A stretch of DNA of 54,342 nucleotides from Blautia sp. (lineage in GTDB: Bacteria > Bacillota > Clostridia > Lachnospirales > Lachnospiraceae): NCBI GenBank assembly GCA_023667395.1, contig JAMPAC010000017.1, forward strand, positions 1 through 54,342, written 5' to 3'. The notes under the pieces are model-generated. The model was given only the letters and a program-made list of their open reading frames with translations. It was not told the origin of the DNA and ran no database searches. Position numbers and translations under genes: made by a program. Within the stretch, counting starts at the first letter, position 1, and every line of letters starts with the position of its first letter. Positions 15,620-23,471 of the stretch are shown one piece after another.

Positions 15620-16603
15620 TTATAACGTTGCCGCCATTACCGCCTTGATCGTGTGCATGCGGTTTTCCGCTTCCTCGAACACCAGCGACTGTTCCGATTC
15701 GAAAACCTCGTCCGTCACTTCCATCTCCGTAATGCCGAATCTATGCCCCATCTCCGCGCCGATCTTAGTCTTTAAGTCATGGAACGCAGGTAGGCAGTGC
15801 AGGAAAATGGCGTCCTTTCCCGCATTTTCCATGATCTTTTTGTTTACCTGGTAGGGGGACAGATCCCGGATACGCTCCGTCCATACCTCGTCCGGCTCGC
15901 CCATGGACACCCACACATCCGTGTAGATCACATCCACGTCCTTTGTCCCTGCCAATGCATCCTCGGTGAGGGTGATGCTGCCCCCAGTCTGCGCGGCCAG
16001 TTCCCTGCACTGCTCCACCAACGCTTTCTCAGGGAAATATTTGGCGATGGTACATGCCGTGAAATGCATACCCATCTTGGCGCATGTGACCATCAGGGAA
16101 TTTCCCATATTATAACGGGCGTCTCCCATATAAGCCAGCTTAATCCCTTTCAGGTATCCGAAATGCTCGCGGATCGTCAGCAGGTCGGCCAGCATCTGGG
16201 TAGGATGGAACTCATTGGTAAGGCCGTTCCACACGGGCACCTTGGAATATTCTGCCAGTTCCTCCACGATCTCCTGCCCGTAGCCGCGATATTCGATTCC
16301 CTCGAACATGCCCGCCAAAACCCTGGCGGTATCCGCAATGCTTTCTTTCTTGCCGATCTGGGAACCGCTGGGATCCAGGTAGGTGGTTCCCATGCCCAGA
16401 TCGTGAGCCGCCACCTCAAAGGCGCATCTGGTGCGGGTGCTTGTCTTCTCGAAGATCAAAGCCACATTTTTCCCGCGCAGCGTATCCATGGGAATCCCCT
16501 TTTTCTTTTTATCTTTCAACTCCGCAGCCAGATCCACCAGATAGGTGATCTCCTCCGGCGTAAAATCCAGTAATTTCAAGAAATCGCGTCCCTTTAGATT
16601 CAT
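15620..16603 (-). CDS. argF: Ornithine carbamoyltransferase
   Basis: Forms citrulline from ornithine and carbamoyl phosphate in arginine synthesis. The carbamoyl-phosphate signature [20 protein letters not shown] is clear, followed by [20 protein letters not shown], the [18 protein letters not shown] motif and the ornithine-loop Cys in [12 protein letters not shown]. About 327 residues from the ATG at 16603, which matches the usual [14 protein letters not shown] start; in-frame ATGs at 16612, 16633 and 16666 are less likely. It precedes birA by 21 nt on the same strand. No convincing ARG box was found by eye. Confidence 0.94.
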   Translation of the reverse strand: MNLKGRDFLKLLDFTPEEITYLVDLAAELKDKKKKGIPMDTLRGKNVALIFEKTSTRTRCAFEVAAHDLGMGTTYLDPSGSQIGKKESIADTARVLAGMFEGIEYRGYGQEIVEELAEYSKVPVWNGLTNEFHPTQMLADLLTIREHFGYLKGIKLAYMGDARYNMGNSLMVTCAKMGMHFTACTIAKYFPEKALVEQCRELAAQTGGSITLTEDALAGTKDVDVIYTDVWVSMGEPDEVWTERIRDLSPYQVNKKIMENAGKDAIFLHCLPAFHDLKTKIGAEMGHRFGITEMEVTDEVFESEQSLVFEEAENRMHTIKAVMAATL

Positions 16604-16790
16604 GTTCTCCATCCTGCCTTTCCGTAATGCCATGTTCCTTTTATTGCACGCTATAATGCCGAACATTTTAATATCTTTAAATATACTTCATAATCCGGGG
16701 ATTTTCAACCCCCCCTGTCCGGGAATCTGCAAACGGAGGATAACCGTTCTGCCCTATTTCACATAATGGCATTACAGCAATGTAAATTAA

Positions 16791-16819
16791 TTGTGTACCT
16801 GGTAAAAGCGAGTTATAAT
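16791..16819 (+). promoter_or_regulatory. Promoter of the GNAT gene
   Basis: TTGTGT, 17 bp, TATAAT, ending about 84 bp before the GNAT start codon. Confidence 0.7.
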
Positions 16820-16828
16820 TGTACCTAT

Positions 16829-16851
16829 AAACAGTATTAATGAAACTGTTT
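16829..16851. promoter_or_regulatory. Dyad overlapping the GNAT transcription start
   Basis: AAACAGT and ACTGTTT form an inverted repeat with a 9-nt spacer just downstream of the -10 box, a usual operator position. The regulator is unknown. Confidence 0.4.
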
Positions 16852-16902
16852 CATGAACATAAAAATGATAGCAATGTCAGATTGATGTGAGGTGTTGACA
16901 AT

Positions 16903-17400
16903 ATGGGTTATTTAATCCGGAGAGTGCGTCAGGGTGATGAAATTTCTCTTGCATATATACAAACTGAAAGCTGGAAAACTGCATTTCAGGATATTCTTTC
17001 GACTGAAATCCTGCAAAAAACCACGGAGATCAATCGTGCCACGCAAATGTATAAGCGATTGCTTGACGAACGCATTGGCAATGGCTATATCCTGGAAGTA
17101 GACGGTAAACCCCATTGTATTGCCTGGTGGGATAAAGCGAGGGACAACGACATGCCCGACTATGCAGAACTCATTTGTATCCATAGCCTGCAGGACAACT
17201 GGAGAAAAGGTTATGGGACAAAAATGATGGATAAGGTATTGAACGACATAAAAAATGATGGGTATGATAAAGTCATGCTTTGGGTCTTTGCAGACAATGA
17301 CAAGGCCAGAAAATTCTATGAATCCTGCGGCTTCGCAACATATGGAAAAGCCAGACCCTGCTTGGAAACACTGGAGATTTGTTACGAGAAAAAACTATAA
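16903..17400 (+). CDS. GNAT-family N-acetyltransferase
   Basis: A 165-residue acetyl-CoA-dependent acyltransferase. The GNAT core is seen as ELICIHSLQDNWRKGYGTKM (motif A with the Q-x-x-x-x-G-Y-G loop) followed by VMLWVFADNDKARKFYESCG (motif B), ending GFATYGKAR. The N-terminal IRRVRQGDEISLAYIQTESW is typical of single-domain members that act on small amines, antibiotics or protein ends; the substrate cannot be told. It is alone on the plus strand between minus-strand genes, has its own promoter, and shares a terminator hairpin with the next gene. Confidence 0.88.
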   Translation: MGYLIRRVRQGDEISLAYIQTESWKTAFQDILSTEILQKTTEINRATQMYKRLLDERIGNGYILEVDGKPHCIAWWDKARDNDMPDYAELICIHSLQDNWRKGYGTKMMDKVLNDIKNDGYDKVMLWVFADNDKARKFYESCGFATYGKARPCLETLEICYEKKL

Positions 17401-17434
17401 AGTCATTTTTTAGAGCCAACAGACATAAAAAACT

Positions 17435-17471
17435 ATCCCGGAAACGCCCATTTTATCAGCATTTCCGGGAT
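17435..17471. terminator. Shared bidirectional terminator
   Basis: ATCCCGGAAA (17435-17444) pairs with TTTCCGGGAT (17462-17471). The hairpin lies between the convergent GNAT and SPFH genes, with A/T-rich flanks on both sides. Confidence 0.75.
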
Positions 17472-17499
17472 TTTATCCGTTATTCGAAACTCAATCAGT

Positions 17500-18432
17500 T
17501 CACTCCGCAGGCATCCCCTTGGCGGTCTCCTTGAAAGCGGCCGCAACGCTTGCGATTCCCTGCAGTTCAGCGGGAAGAAGAATGGTGGTGGACTTGCCGT
17601 TAGCAACCTTTTCGAAAGCCTCCAGGCTCTTCATCTTCAGCACCGCCTCATCAGCGCCGGCATCTTTCAACAGACGGATACCTTCCGCATTAGCCTGCTG
17701 TACTTTCAGGATGGCTTCCGCTTCACCTTCCGCCTCGCGGATCATCTTCTCTTTCTCAGCCTCGGCGCGCAGGATCGCGGACTGCTTATCAGCCTCCGCA
17801 CGGAGAATCGCGGATTCCTTAACGCCTTCCGCCTCCAGGATCTTCGCCCTCTTTTCACCTTCCGCACGGGTAACGGTCTCACGTTTCTCACGCTCCGCTT
17901 TCAGCTGTTTCTCCATGGCCGCCTGGATATCTGTGGGCGGCATGATGTTTTTCAACTCCACACGGTTTACCTTGATGCCCCAGGGATCGGTCGCGATATC
18001 CAGGGCCGAGCACATCTTGGTATTGATGATCTCACGGCTGGTCAGCGTCTGATCCAGTTCCAGATCGCCGATGATATTACGGAGTGTAGTAGCCGTCAGG
18101 TTCTCGATTGCCATCATGGGATTCTCAACACCGTAGGTAAACAGCTTGGGATCAGTGATCTGATAAAACACAACCGTATCGATCCTCATGGTAACATTAT
18201 CCCTGGTGATAACGGGCTGAGGCGGGAAGTCCGCCACCTGCTCTTTCAGGTTTACACGTCTTGCCACTTTGTCAACGAAAGGCATCTTTACATGGAAACC
18301 AACGGACCATGTTCCCTGATAAGCGCCCAGACGCTCGATCACATAGGCCTGCGCCTGGGGAACGATCTTGAAACAGGAGACAAAGATCGCAAGAACCACT
18401 ATCAACAGTATCACGACTAACCAACCAAACAT
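17500..18432 (-). CDS. SPFH/stomatin-like membrane protein (QmcA type)
   Basis: An N-terminal membrane segment (residues 3-22, WLVVILLIVVLAIFVSC) anchors a band-7/SPFH domain (FKIVPQAQAYVIERLGAYQG through the INTKMCSALDIATDPWGIKV region). A long Ala/Glu-rich coiled coil with repeats such as ILRAEADKQSAILRAEAEKE follows, and then a hydrophobic C-terminus. Such proteins oligomerise into lipid microdomain scaffolds and often control membrane proteases. The partner NfeD-like gene lies immediately upstream in the same direction, the classical pairing. 310 residues, normal. AGAGGTAAAAT precedes the ATG. Confidence 0.92.
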   Translation of the reverse strand: MFGWLVVILLIVVLAIFVSCFKIVPQAQAYVIERLGAYQGTWSVGFHVKMPFVDKVARRVNLKEQVADFPPQPVITRDNVTMRIDTVVFYQITDPKLFTYGVENPMMAIENLTATTLRNIIGDLELDQTLTSREIINTKMCSALDIATDPWGIKVNRVELKNIMPPTDIQAAMEKQLKAEREKRETVTRAEGEKRAKILEAEGVKESAILRAEADKQSAILRAEAEKEKMIREAEGEAEAILKVQQANAEGIRLLKDAGADEAVLKMKSLEAFEKVANGKSTTILLPAELQGIASVAAAFKETAKGMPAE

Positions 18433-18491
18433 ATTTTACCTCTTTCCGTGCCGCCGCAGGGGCACAATCTTTTTATGATCAGGGAATATTT

Positions 18492-19028
18492 CTATTCCGA
18501 CTGTTTCTCCTCCAGTTCTTCCATCTGGGACACGCTCATGGGCTCCGGTACGGACGGAGGGGTGGGATTTAAATCTTTCAGCTTCTCATCCGCTTTCACG
18601 ATCAGTTTGACGCCGTTGATCGCCATTACATTCACCACGGCACCTGTGGGAATGATGACATTGTTATCCATGCTTCTGGCGCTCCACTGGTTGCCGCCTA
18701 CCGTGACCTGTCCTGTTCCCTGTATATTGTTGACCTCGCTGACCACGATGGCCTGTCTGCCCACCATGCTTTCCACATTGGTCCTCACCCGGTCTTTGTT
18801 AAAATATTTGACTGCCACGGGTCTGGTAAAGAACAGCATCAGCAGGGAAACGATAAAGAAAAATAACACCTGTACTGCAATGGGCGCATGAAGCAGCGTC
18901 GCCACGATCGCCACCAGGGCGCCGCCCGCAAACCAGATCGTTGTCAGTCCCATGGTAACGACTTCCACTACCACCGCCACGATCAGAACCACAAGCCAGA
19001 TCATCATCATAGTCATAATCTCGGTCAT
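18492..19028 (-). CDS. NfeD-like membrane protein
   Basis: A 178-residue protein with two or more hydrophobic segments in its first 80 residues (MIWLVVLIVAVVVEVVTMGL, then IWFAGGALVAIVATLL, then VQVLFFFIVSLLMLFFTRPV) and a C-terminal OB-fold domain (VGRQAIVVSEVNNIQGTGQV to NVMAINGVKLIVKA). This is the short NfeD form without a protease domain, the usual partner of SPFH proteins. ATG 19028 has AGGGGTG seven nt ahead; the longer frame from 19121 lacks a binding site and codes for a hairpin region. Confidence 0.9.
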   Translation of the reverse strand: MTEIMTMMMIWLVVLIVAVVVEVVTMGLTTIWFAGGALVAIVATLLHAPIAVQVLFFFIVSLLMLFFTRPVAVKYFNKDRVRTNVESMVGRQAIVVSEVNNIQGTGQVTVGGNQWSARSMDNNVIIPTGAVVNVMAINGVKLIVKADEKLKDLNPTPPSVPEPMSVSQMEELEEKQSE

Positions 19029-19083
19029 TTGATCACCCCTATTCAATTGCCGTTTACGGCAATTTGTTCCGTCTCTCCACTTC

Positions 19084-19144
19084 AGCGCCCTTTGCGGAGA
19101 AGAAATTTCAGCCGCTTTCACGTCTGAAATTCCTTCTGGGCGCT
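19084..19144 (-). other. Long hairpin upstream of the NfeD-like gene
   Basis: AGCGCCC / GGGCGCT outer arms (19084-19090, 19138-19144) and GAAGAAATTTCAG / CTGAAATTCCTTC inner arms (19099-19111, 19124-19136, one mismatch) make a 61-nt stem-loop between sleB and nfeD. It would form in the leader of the nfeD-SPFH transcript and resembles the hairpin at 52512-52577. Confidence 0.55.
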
Positions 19145-19247
19145 TCCATTTCGAGACTGTTCTCTAATACTAGGTTCAGTTTACTACAAAACAATCTTTC
19201 AGGCAAGCCATTTCTGTGCACGATAGGATTCTTTATCGTTTAAACAA

Positions 19248-19273
19248 GGGGCAGCGCCGTAAAACGCTGCCCC
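19248..19273 (-). terminator. Terminator after the SleB-type hydrolase gene
   Basis: GGGGCAGCG (19248-19256) and CGCTGCCCC (19265-19273) form a strong GC stem about 20 nt after the stop of the minus-strand gene, followed on that strand by TTGTTTAAAC. Confidence 0.75.
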
Positions 19274-19294
19274 GTCAGATCCTGACATATTATT

Positions 19295-20377
19295 TTAATA
19301 GAACACATGATTTCCAATGACAAGACCTTCCCGCCCGTTATTGCGGCGGAAGTGCGTAAGGTCGCCCACATTGGACACGCCGGAAATGGCTTCCTCCGCA
19401 GCCTGGATACAGCTGGACTTGATGTTTCCGGACTCATACACCGCGTTCACCTTGCCGCTCTGAGCGGGTGTGAACTGCCCCGATGCATAGATAACGCCGT
19501 GGATACTGTTGGGGTAAGCGCCGCTTCTGACACGGTTCATGACCACCGCCCCCACCGCTACCTGACCCTCGTAAGGTTCGCTGCCCGCCTCGCACTGGAT
19601 CAGTGCCGCCAACAGCAGGGTCGTATCTGCATCCGTGGTGTAAGCGCCATAGTTAACGTGACGTTTTGCCTCCCTCTCCGCTTCCTCACGAAGCCGGATC
19701 TCTTCCAGGGTCTCCCCTGCGTCGATCTGAAAATCCAATACCACATAATCCACGGAAACATACCCGTTCGAGCCCTCATAGTCGATACAGACCCATTCCT
19801 CGTTATCCTTGTTCAGAACCTCCACGATCTCTCCCTTGGGAAGCAGTCCCAGCACTCCCGCATCCGTTCCCGGTTCCGTCCTGACGCGGAGCGTTTCCGT
19901 ATCGATCGTGGCCGTCATCCTGCCCACATCATTCGCAAGGGCACGCGCCTCTTCCCCAAACAACAGATACTCGTCGGATGCCCAGCCGATGATATTTCCC
20001 GACTGCAGCTTGGTCCAGCCGTCCCTCCTCTCCAGGATGATGCCCCCGCAGTCCTTGTATAATTTTCCTACCTTGGAAGCGTCTTCGCTGGCATCACTTC
20101 TCACATTCAGGGCATTCTGCACATTGGCCATGACCAGCGTGCCGATTTCCTCTTCCTCCTCCTGAGGCGTAAATTCCAGGTTCAATTCCCTTGCCGTGGC
20201 GCTGACGATATCATCGGAATTTGTCGAGCCGGGATTCAGTATCGAAGCCACCCCGCCGCGCATACTGTCCAGATAATCCGGGCTGCCGGCCCGAACAGTC
20301 ATTCCCGACTGCACAAACAGGATAAATGACATCGCGATCCCCATCAACGCCGCAGACATTTTTCTGCTTTTTGCCAT
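19295..20377 (-). CDS. Secreted cell-wall hydrolase (two SH3 domains, SleB-type catalytic domain)
   Basis: A 360-residue exported protein with a signal peptide (basic start, then MGIAMSFILFVQSGMTVRAG). Two bacterial SH3 repeats follow (ANVQNALNVRSDASEDASKV and ETLRVRTEPGTDAGVLGLLP, each with the GW(A/T)-type strand), then a hydrolase_2/SleB domain whose catalytic Glu is in LIQCEAGSEPYEGQVAVGAV. SleB-like enzymes cleave peptidoglycan, in spores at cortex muramic-lactam sites. The SH3 layout suggests a vegetative wall enzyme rather than the germination SleB. ATG 20377 has GGGAGG eight nt upstream. Single gene with its own terminator. Confidence 0.9.
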   Translation of the reverse strand: MAKSRKMSAALMGIAMSFILFVQSGMTVRAGSPDYLDSMRGGVASILNPGSTNSDDIVSATARELNLEFTPQEEEEEIGTLVMANVQNALNVRSDASEDASKVGKLYKDCGGIILERRDGWTKLQSGNIIGWASDEYLLFGEEARALANDVGRMTATIDTETLRVRTEPGTDAGVLGLLPKGEIVEVLNKDNEEWVCIDYEGSNGYVSVDYVVLDFQIDAGETLEEIRLREEAEREAKRHVNYGAYTTDADTTLLLAALIQCEAGSEPYEGQVAVGAVVMNRVRSGAYPNSIHGVIYASGQFTPAQSGKVNAVYESGNIKSSCIQAAEEAISGVSNVGDLTHFRRNNGREGLVIGNHVFY

Positions 20378-20549
20378 TTTGTATACCTCCCTAACAAATA
20401 TTAACAATAATTATTTCCCTTTTTTGGTAAATTTATTACAAACTTGTTAAATTTGTTACAGACACATCATAACAAAGTCAGAAAAAAATGTCAAGTTTTT
20501 GCATCAAAGTTGTATCACCGGTTCAGACAGTCAGGACGCGGGCAGAACA

Positions 20550-21347
20550 TCACATGGTCCTGGACTTCTCGATACAAGCCTCCATGGCGTCCATGACCGC
20601 CGCCCTCATGCCCTTTTCCTCCAGCACTTTTACCGCCTGGATGGTGGTTCCGCCGGGGGAGCAGACCATATCTTTCAGTTCCCCGGGATGCATGCCCGTC
20701 TCCAGCACCATCTTCGCGCTGCCCAATACCGCCTGTGCCGCAAATTCATAGGCCTGCTTTCTGGGCATGCCCTCCGCCACAGCCTGGTCCGCCATGGCCT
20801 CTATGAACAGGAAAACATAGGCCGGGGAACTGCCGCTGACCCCCACTACCACGTCCATCAGCCTTTCCGGCACCACGCTTGCCCTGCCAAATGCCTCCAT
20901 CAGCCTTACCACCTTGTCCACATCTTCCCGGGGCACTTCCTCCCCGGCACAGATCCCGGTACAGCCCTCCAGGACAAGAGCCGGTGTGTTGGGCATACAG
21001 CGGATGATCCTCAATTCAGGTCTTCCGAAAGCTTCTGTGAGAAAATTCAAATCCCGTCCTGCGGCAATGCTGACCACCAGCGCGTCTTTTTTCACGGCTT
21101 CCCTGATTTCAGCGATCACCTCCGCCAGGAAAACAGGTTTGACGGCAAGAAACAAAATGTCCGCTTTCTCCGCCACCTGGACGTTTGTTTCCGCCGTTAC
21201 AATATGGTATTTTTCCCTGATCCTGTCCCTTGTGGCGGCCGTTTTGGCCGATCCGATGATGTCCTCCGCTTTCACAAGCCGCTTTTCCAGCATGCCCCCG
21301 ATCATGGCTCCCGCCATATTGCCCAGTCCGATAAAACCAATCTTCAT
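20550..21347 (-). CDS. proC: Pyrroline-5-carboxylate reductase
   Basis: Last step of proline synthesis: reduces pyrroline-5-carboxylate with NAD(P)H. The N-terminal Rossmann motif IGFIGLGNMAGAMIGGMLEK, the middle RCMPNTPALVLEG and the C-terminal signature (ELKDMVCSPGGTTIQAVKVL) are all present. 265 residues, normal. GAGG precedes the ATG by eight nt. It is transcribed away from the spoU-type methylase gene upstream, with a 70-bp gap. Confidence 0.95.
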   Translation of the reverse strand: MKIGFIGLGNMAGAMIGGMLEKRLVKAEDIIGSAKTAATRDRIREKYHIVTAETNVQVAEKADILFLAVKPVFLAEVIAEIREAVKKDALVVSIAAGRDLNFLTEAFGRPELRIIRCMPNTPALVLEGCTGICAGEEVPREDVDKVVRLMEAFGRASVVPERLMDVVVGVSGSSPAYVFLFIEAMADQAVAEGMPRKQAYEFAAQAVLGSAKMVLETGMHPGELKDMVCSPGGTTIQAVKVLEEKGMRAAVMDAMEACIEKSRTM

Positions 21348-21418
21348 ACTGTATGCCTCCGTCTCATCATTTTATTCCCGCAAACAGCGCTTCAAATTCC
21401 ATGCAGCAGGGTTATTGA

Positions 21419-22207
21419 CTAATGCCGTCTCTGCCTGTAGGCCTCATACAGCAGCAGGGACGCCGCGATGGCGGCATTCAATGACTCTGTCTTTCCCTCC
21501 ATGGGGATTTTCAGGTATTGATCCGCCTGCGCCGCCGTCTCCTTTGTCAGTCCTTTTCCCTCGTTGCCCACCAGGAAAGCAGTGGGCTCCCGGAAGGAAA
21601 TCTCGTCATAATATGCCTCTCCCTCCAGATGCGCCGCATAGGCACGTATTCCGCTCCGGCACAGTTCCCCTATGGTCTGAGGCAGGTTGTCCACATACAG
21701 AAAAGGCACCCTGAAAACGGAGCCCATGGTAGCCCGGATGGTCTTGGGATTAAAAATATCTACTGTTCCCGTATTCATTATAACACCTGTTACTCCGGCT
21801 GCCTCCCCGGTTCTGACAATGGTTCCAAGATTTCCCGGATCCTGTATATCCTCCAAAACCATCAGCAGCGGAGACTTCGCCTGTAAAAGCTGCTCCAGGG
21901 AATATTCGGGACGTTTGACCACACACAGGATTCCCTGAGGCGTCTGGGTATCCGACATTTTCCTGAAAATCTCTTTTGTCACTGTCTCATAACCCGCATG
22001 GTTCAGTTTCCGCTCCATTTCAGGCTTTCCGGCGATATGTTCCAACGCCTCCTCCGATACGTAGATCTGCCGGATGCTTTCCTGCGGCACTTCCTCGAAC
22101 AATTTAAAGCCTTCTGTCAGGAAGATGCCCGCACTGCGCCTTTCCCTTGCCTTATTCTGCCACTGTACGATCTGCTTGACCTTGGAGTTTGAAAAACTGC
22201 TGATCAT
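21419..22207 (-). CDS. SpoU-family RNA 2'-O-methyltransferase (TrmH/RlmB type)
   Basis: A 262-residue SPOUT methylase that transfers methyl from SAM to ribose 2'-OH of rRNA or tRNA. An N-terminal substrate-binding domain (QNKARERRSAGIFLTEGFKL) precedes the knotted domain with motif 1 LEDIQDPGNLGTIVRTGEAA, motif 2 AFLVGNEGKGL and motif 3 IPMEGKTESLNAAIAASLLL. The exact target nucleotide cannot be read from sequence. ATG 22207 has GGAGGG six nt upstream; the longer frame from 22285 is probably untranslated. Confidence 0.92.
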   Translation of the reverse strand: MISSFSNSKVKQIVQWQNKARERRSAGIFLTEGFKLFEEVPQESIRQIYVSEEALEHIAGKPEMERKLNHAGYETVTKEIFRKMSDTQTPQGILCVVKRPEYSLEQLLQAKSPLLMVLEDIQDPGNLGTIVRTGEAAGVTGVIMNTGTVDIFNPKTIRATMGSVFRVPFLYVDNLPQTIGELCRSGIRAYAAHLEGEAYYDEISFREPTAFLVGNEGKGLTKETAAQADQYLKIPMEGKTESLNAAIAASLLLYEAYRQRRH

Positions 22208-22332
22208 CCGTACCCTCCTTCCATCCAAACGCTGCTTTTTATGAAAATATGCCTTCTTGCTGGGCATCCGTTTCTCTGCCATCACGGCTTTTCAACGGCT
22301 CCATCCCAAACCGTTCAGTCCGCAAATTGATA

Positions 22333-22365
22333 GAACGGCTGTTATTCTAAAAAAAGCAGCCGTTC
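22333..22365. terminator. Hairpin after pfkA
   Basis: GAACGGCTG (22333-22341) / CAGCCGTTC (22357-22365) forms a stem 30 nt after the pfkA stop; the loop holds a run of seven T on the minus strand. Likely terminates the pfkA transcript. Confidence 0.6.
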
Positions 22366-22394
22366 CATAACACCCGGGGGTAATTCTTTTTTCC

Positions 22395-23369
22395 TTAAAT
22401 CGTCAGCACCTGCGCGACCTCATACTGATATTCGTCAATACTCTTCTTCATCTGCAGCGCTTCCTCAATATCGAAGTCAACAAATTCGCCTTTCCGATAG
22501 CCCACCACCCTGTTTGTCTTGCCCTGCAGCATGATATCCACCGCATATGCCCCCATGATGGACGCGTAAAAACGGTCTGTGGCAGTGGGACTGCCGCCCC
22601 TCTGCATGTATCCTAGGATCGTAGCGCGGGTCTCCATACCCGTAGCCGCCTCAATCCTGCGCGCCATGGAAGTGGAATGCCCGATGCCCTCCGCATTGAT
22701 GATGATGTGGTGGGTCTTTCCGCGCTTCCGGCTCTCTATAATATGGTTGATGATCTCCTGCTCGTTATAGTCATATTTCTCAGGAAGCAGCACATCCTCC
22801 GCACCGTTGGCAATGCTGCACCATAAGGCAATATAACCGGCATTACGCCCCATTACCTCAATGATACTGCACCGCTCATGGGAGGAAGAGGTATCCTTTA
22901 CCTTGTCGATCGCCTGCATGGCCGTATTGACGGCGGTATCAAATCCGATGGTATAATCGGTACACGCAATGTCAAGGTCGATGGTGCCGGGCAGTCCCAC
23001 CGTGTTAATTCCCTGTCTGGACAATGCCTGCGCTCCCCGATAGGAGCCGTCCCCGCCAATAACGATAATACCATCGATCCTGTGCTTCCTGCAGATCTGG
23101 GCTCCTTTTCTCTGATATTCCGGTTCCTTGAATTCCAGACACCGTGCCGTGCCCAGGACGGTCCCGCCCCTCTGAAGAATATCGGAAACATGGCGGGCCT
23201 CCATATCGATTATCTCTTCATTTAAAAGGCCGTTATAGCCTCTTTTGATTCCCTTTACCTTCAATCCCCTGAAAAGCGCCGTACGGACAACCGCGCGAAT
23301 GGCAGCGTTCATTCCCGGCGCATCTCCGCCGCTGGTCAGAACAGCAATCGTCTTTATCTCTTTTGCCAT
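22395..23369 (-). CDS. pfkA: ATP-dependent 6-phosphofructokinase
   Basis: Phosphorylates fructose 6-phosphate, the committed step of glycolysis. Family motifs: TSGGDAPGMNAAIRAVVRTA at the N-terminus, ATP-site IVIGGDGSYRGAQALS, catalytic GTIDLDIACTDYTIGFDTAV (the aspartates of TIDxD kept, with Leu at the usual Asn), and the late GYMQRGGSPTATDRFYAS. 324 residues, bacterial PfkA length. It follows dnaE by about 100 nt on the same strand, an arrangement also seen in other clostridia. Confidence 0.95.
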   Translation of the reverse strand: MAKEIKTIAVLTSGGDAPGMNAAIRAVVRTALFRGLKVKGIKRGYNGLLNEEIIDMEARHVSDILQRGGTVLGTARCLEFKEPEYQRKGAQICRKHRIDGIIVIGGDGSYRGAQALSRQGINTVGLPGTIDLDIACTDYTIGFDTAVNTAMQAIDKVKDTSSSHERCSIIEVMGRNAGYIALWCSIANGAEDVLLPEKYDYNEQEIINHIIESRKRGKTHHIIINAEGIGHSTSMARRIEAATGMETRATILGYMQRGGSPTATDRFYASIMGAYAVDIMLQGKTNRVVGYRKGEFVDFDIEEALQMKKSIDEYQYEVAQVLTI

Positions 23370-23471
23370 AATTATTCACCATGCCTTTCCATAACCTGCG
23401 AAATGCGAGTATTATCTGAATCCCTATTTTAATCTATTTTTCCCCTGTTTTCAATAGGCTAAAGTATGTAG

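Noticed and set aside
16667-16740. ARG box upstream of argF
   Set aside because: An AT-rich partly symmetric stretch exists, but I could not match it convincingly to the ArgR/AhrC consensus.
22333-22365. Riboswitch between pfkA and the methylase gene
   Set aside because: Only one simple hairpin is present; it is better explained as a terminator.
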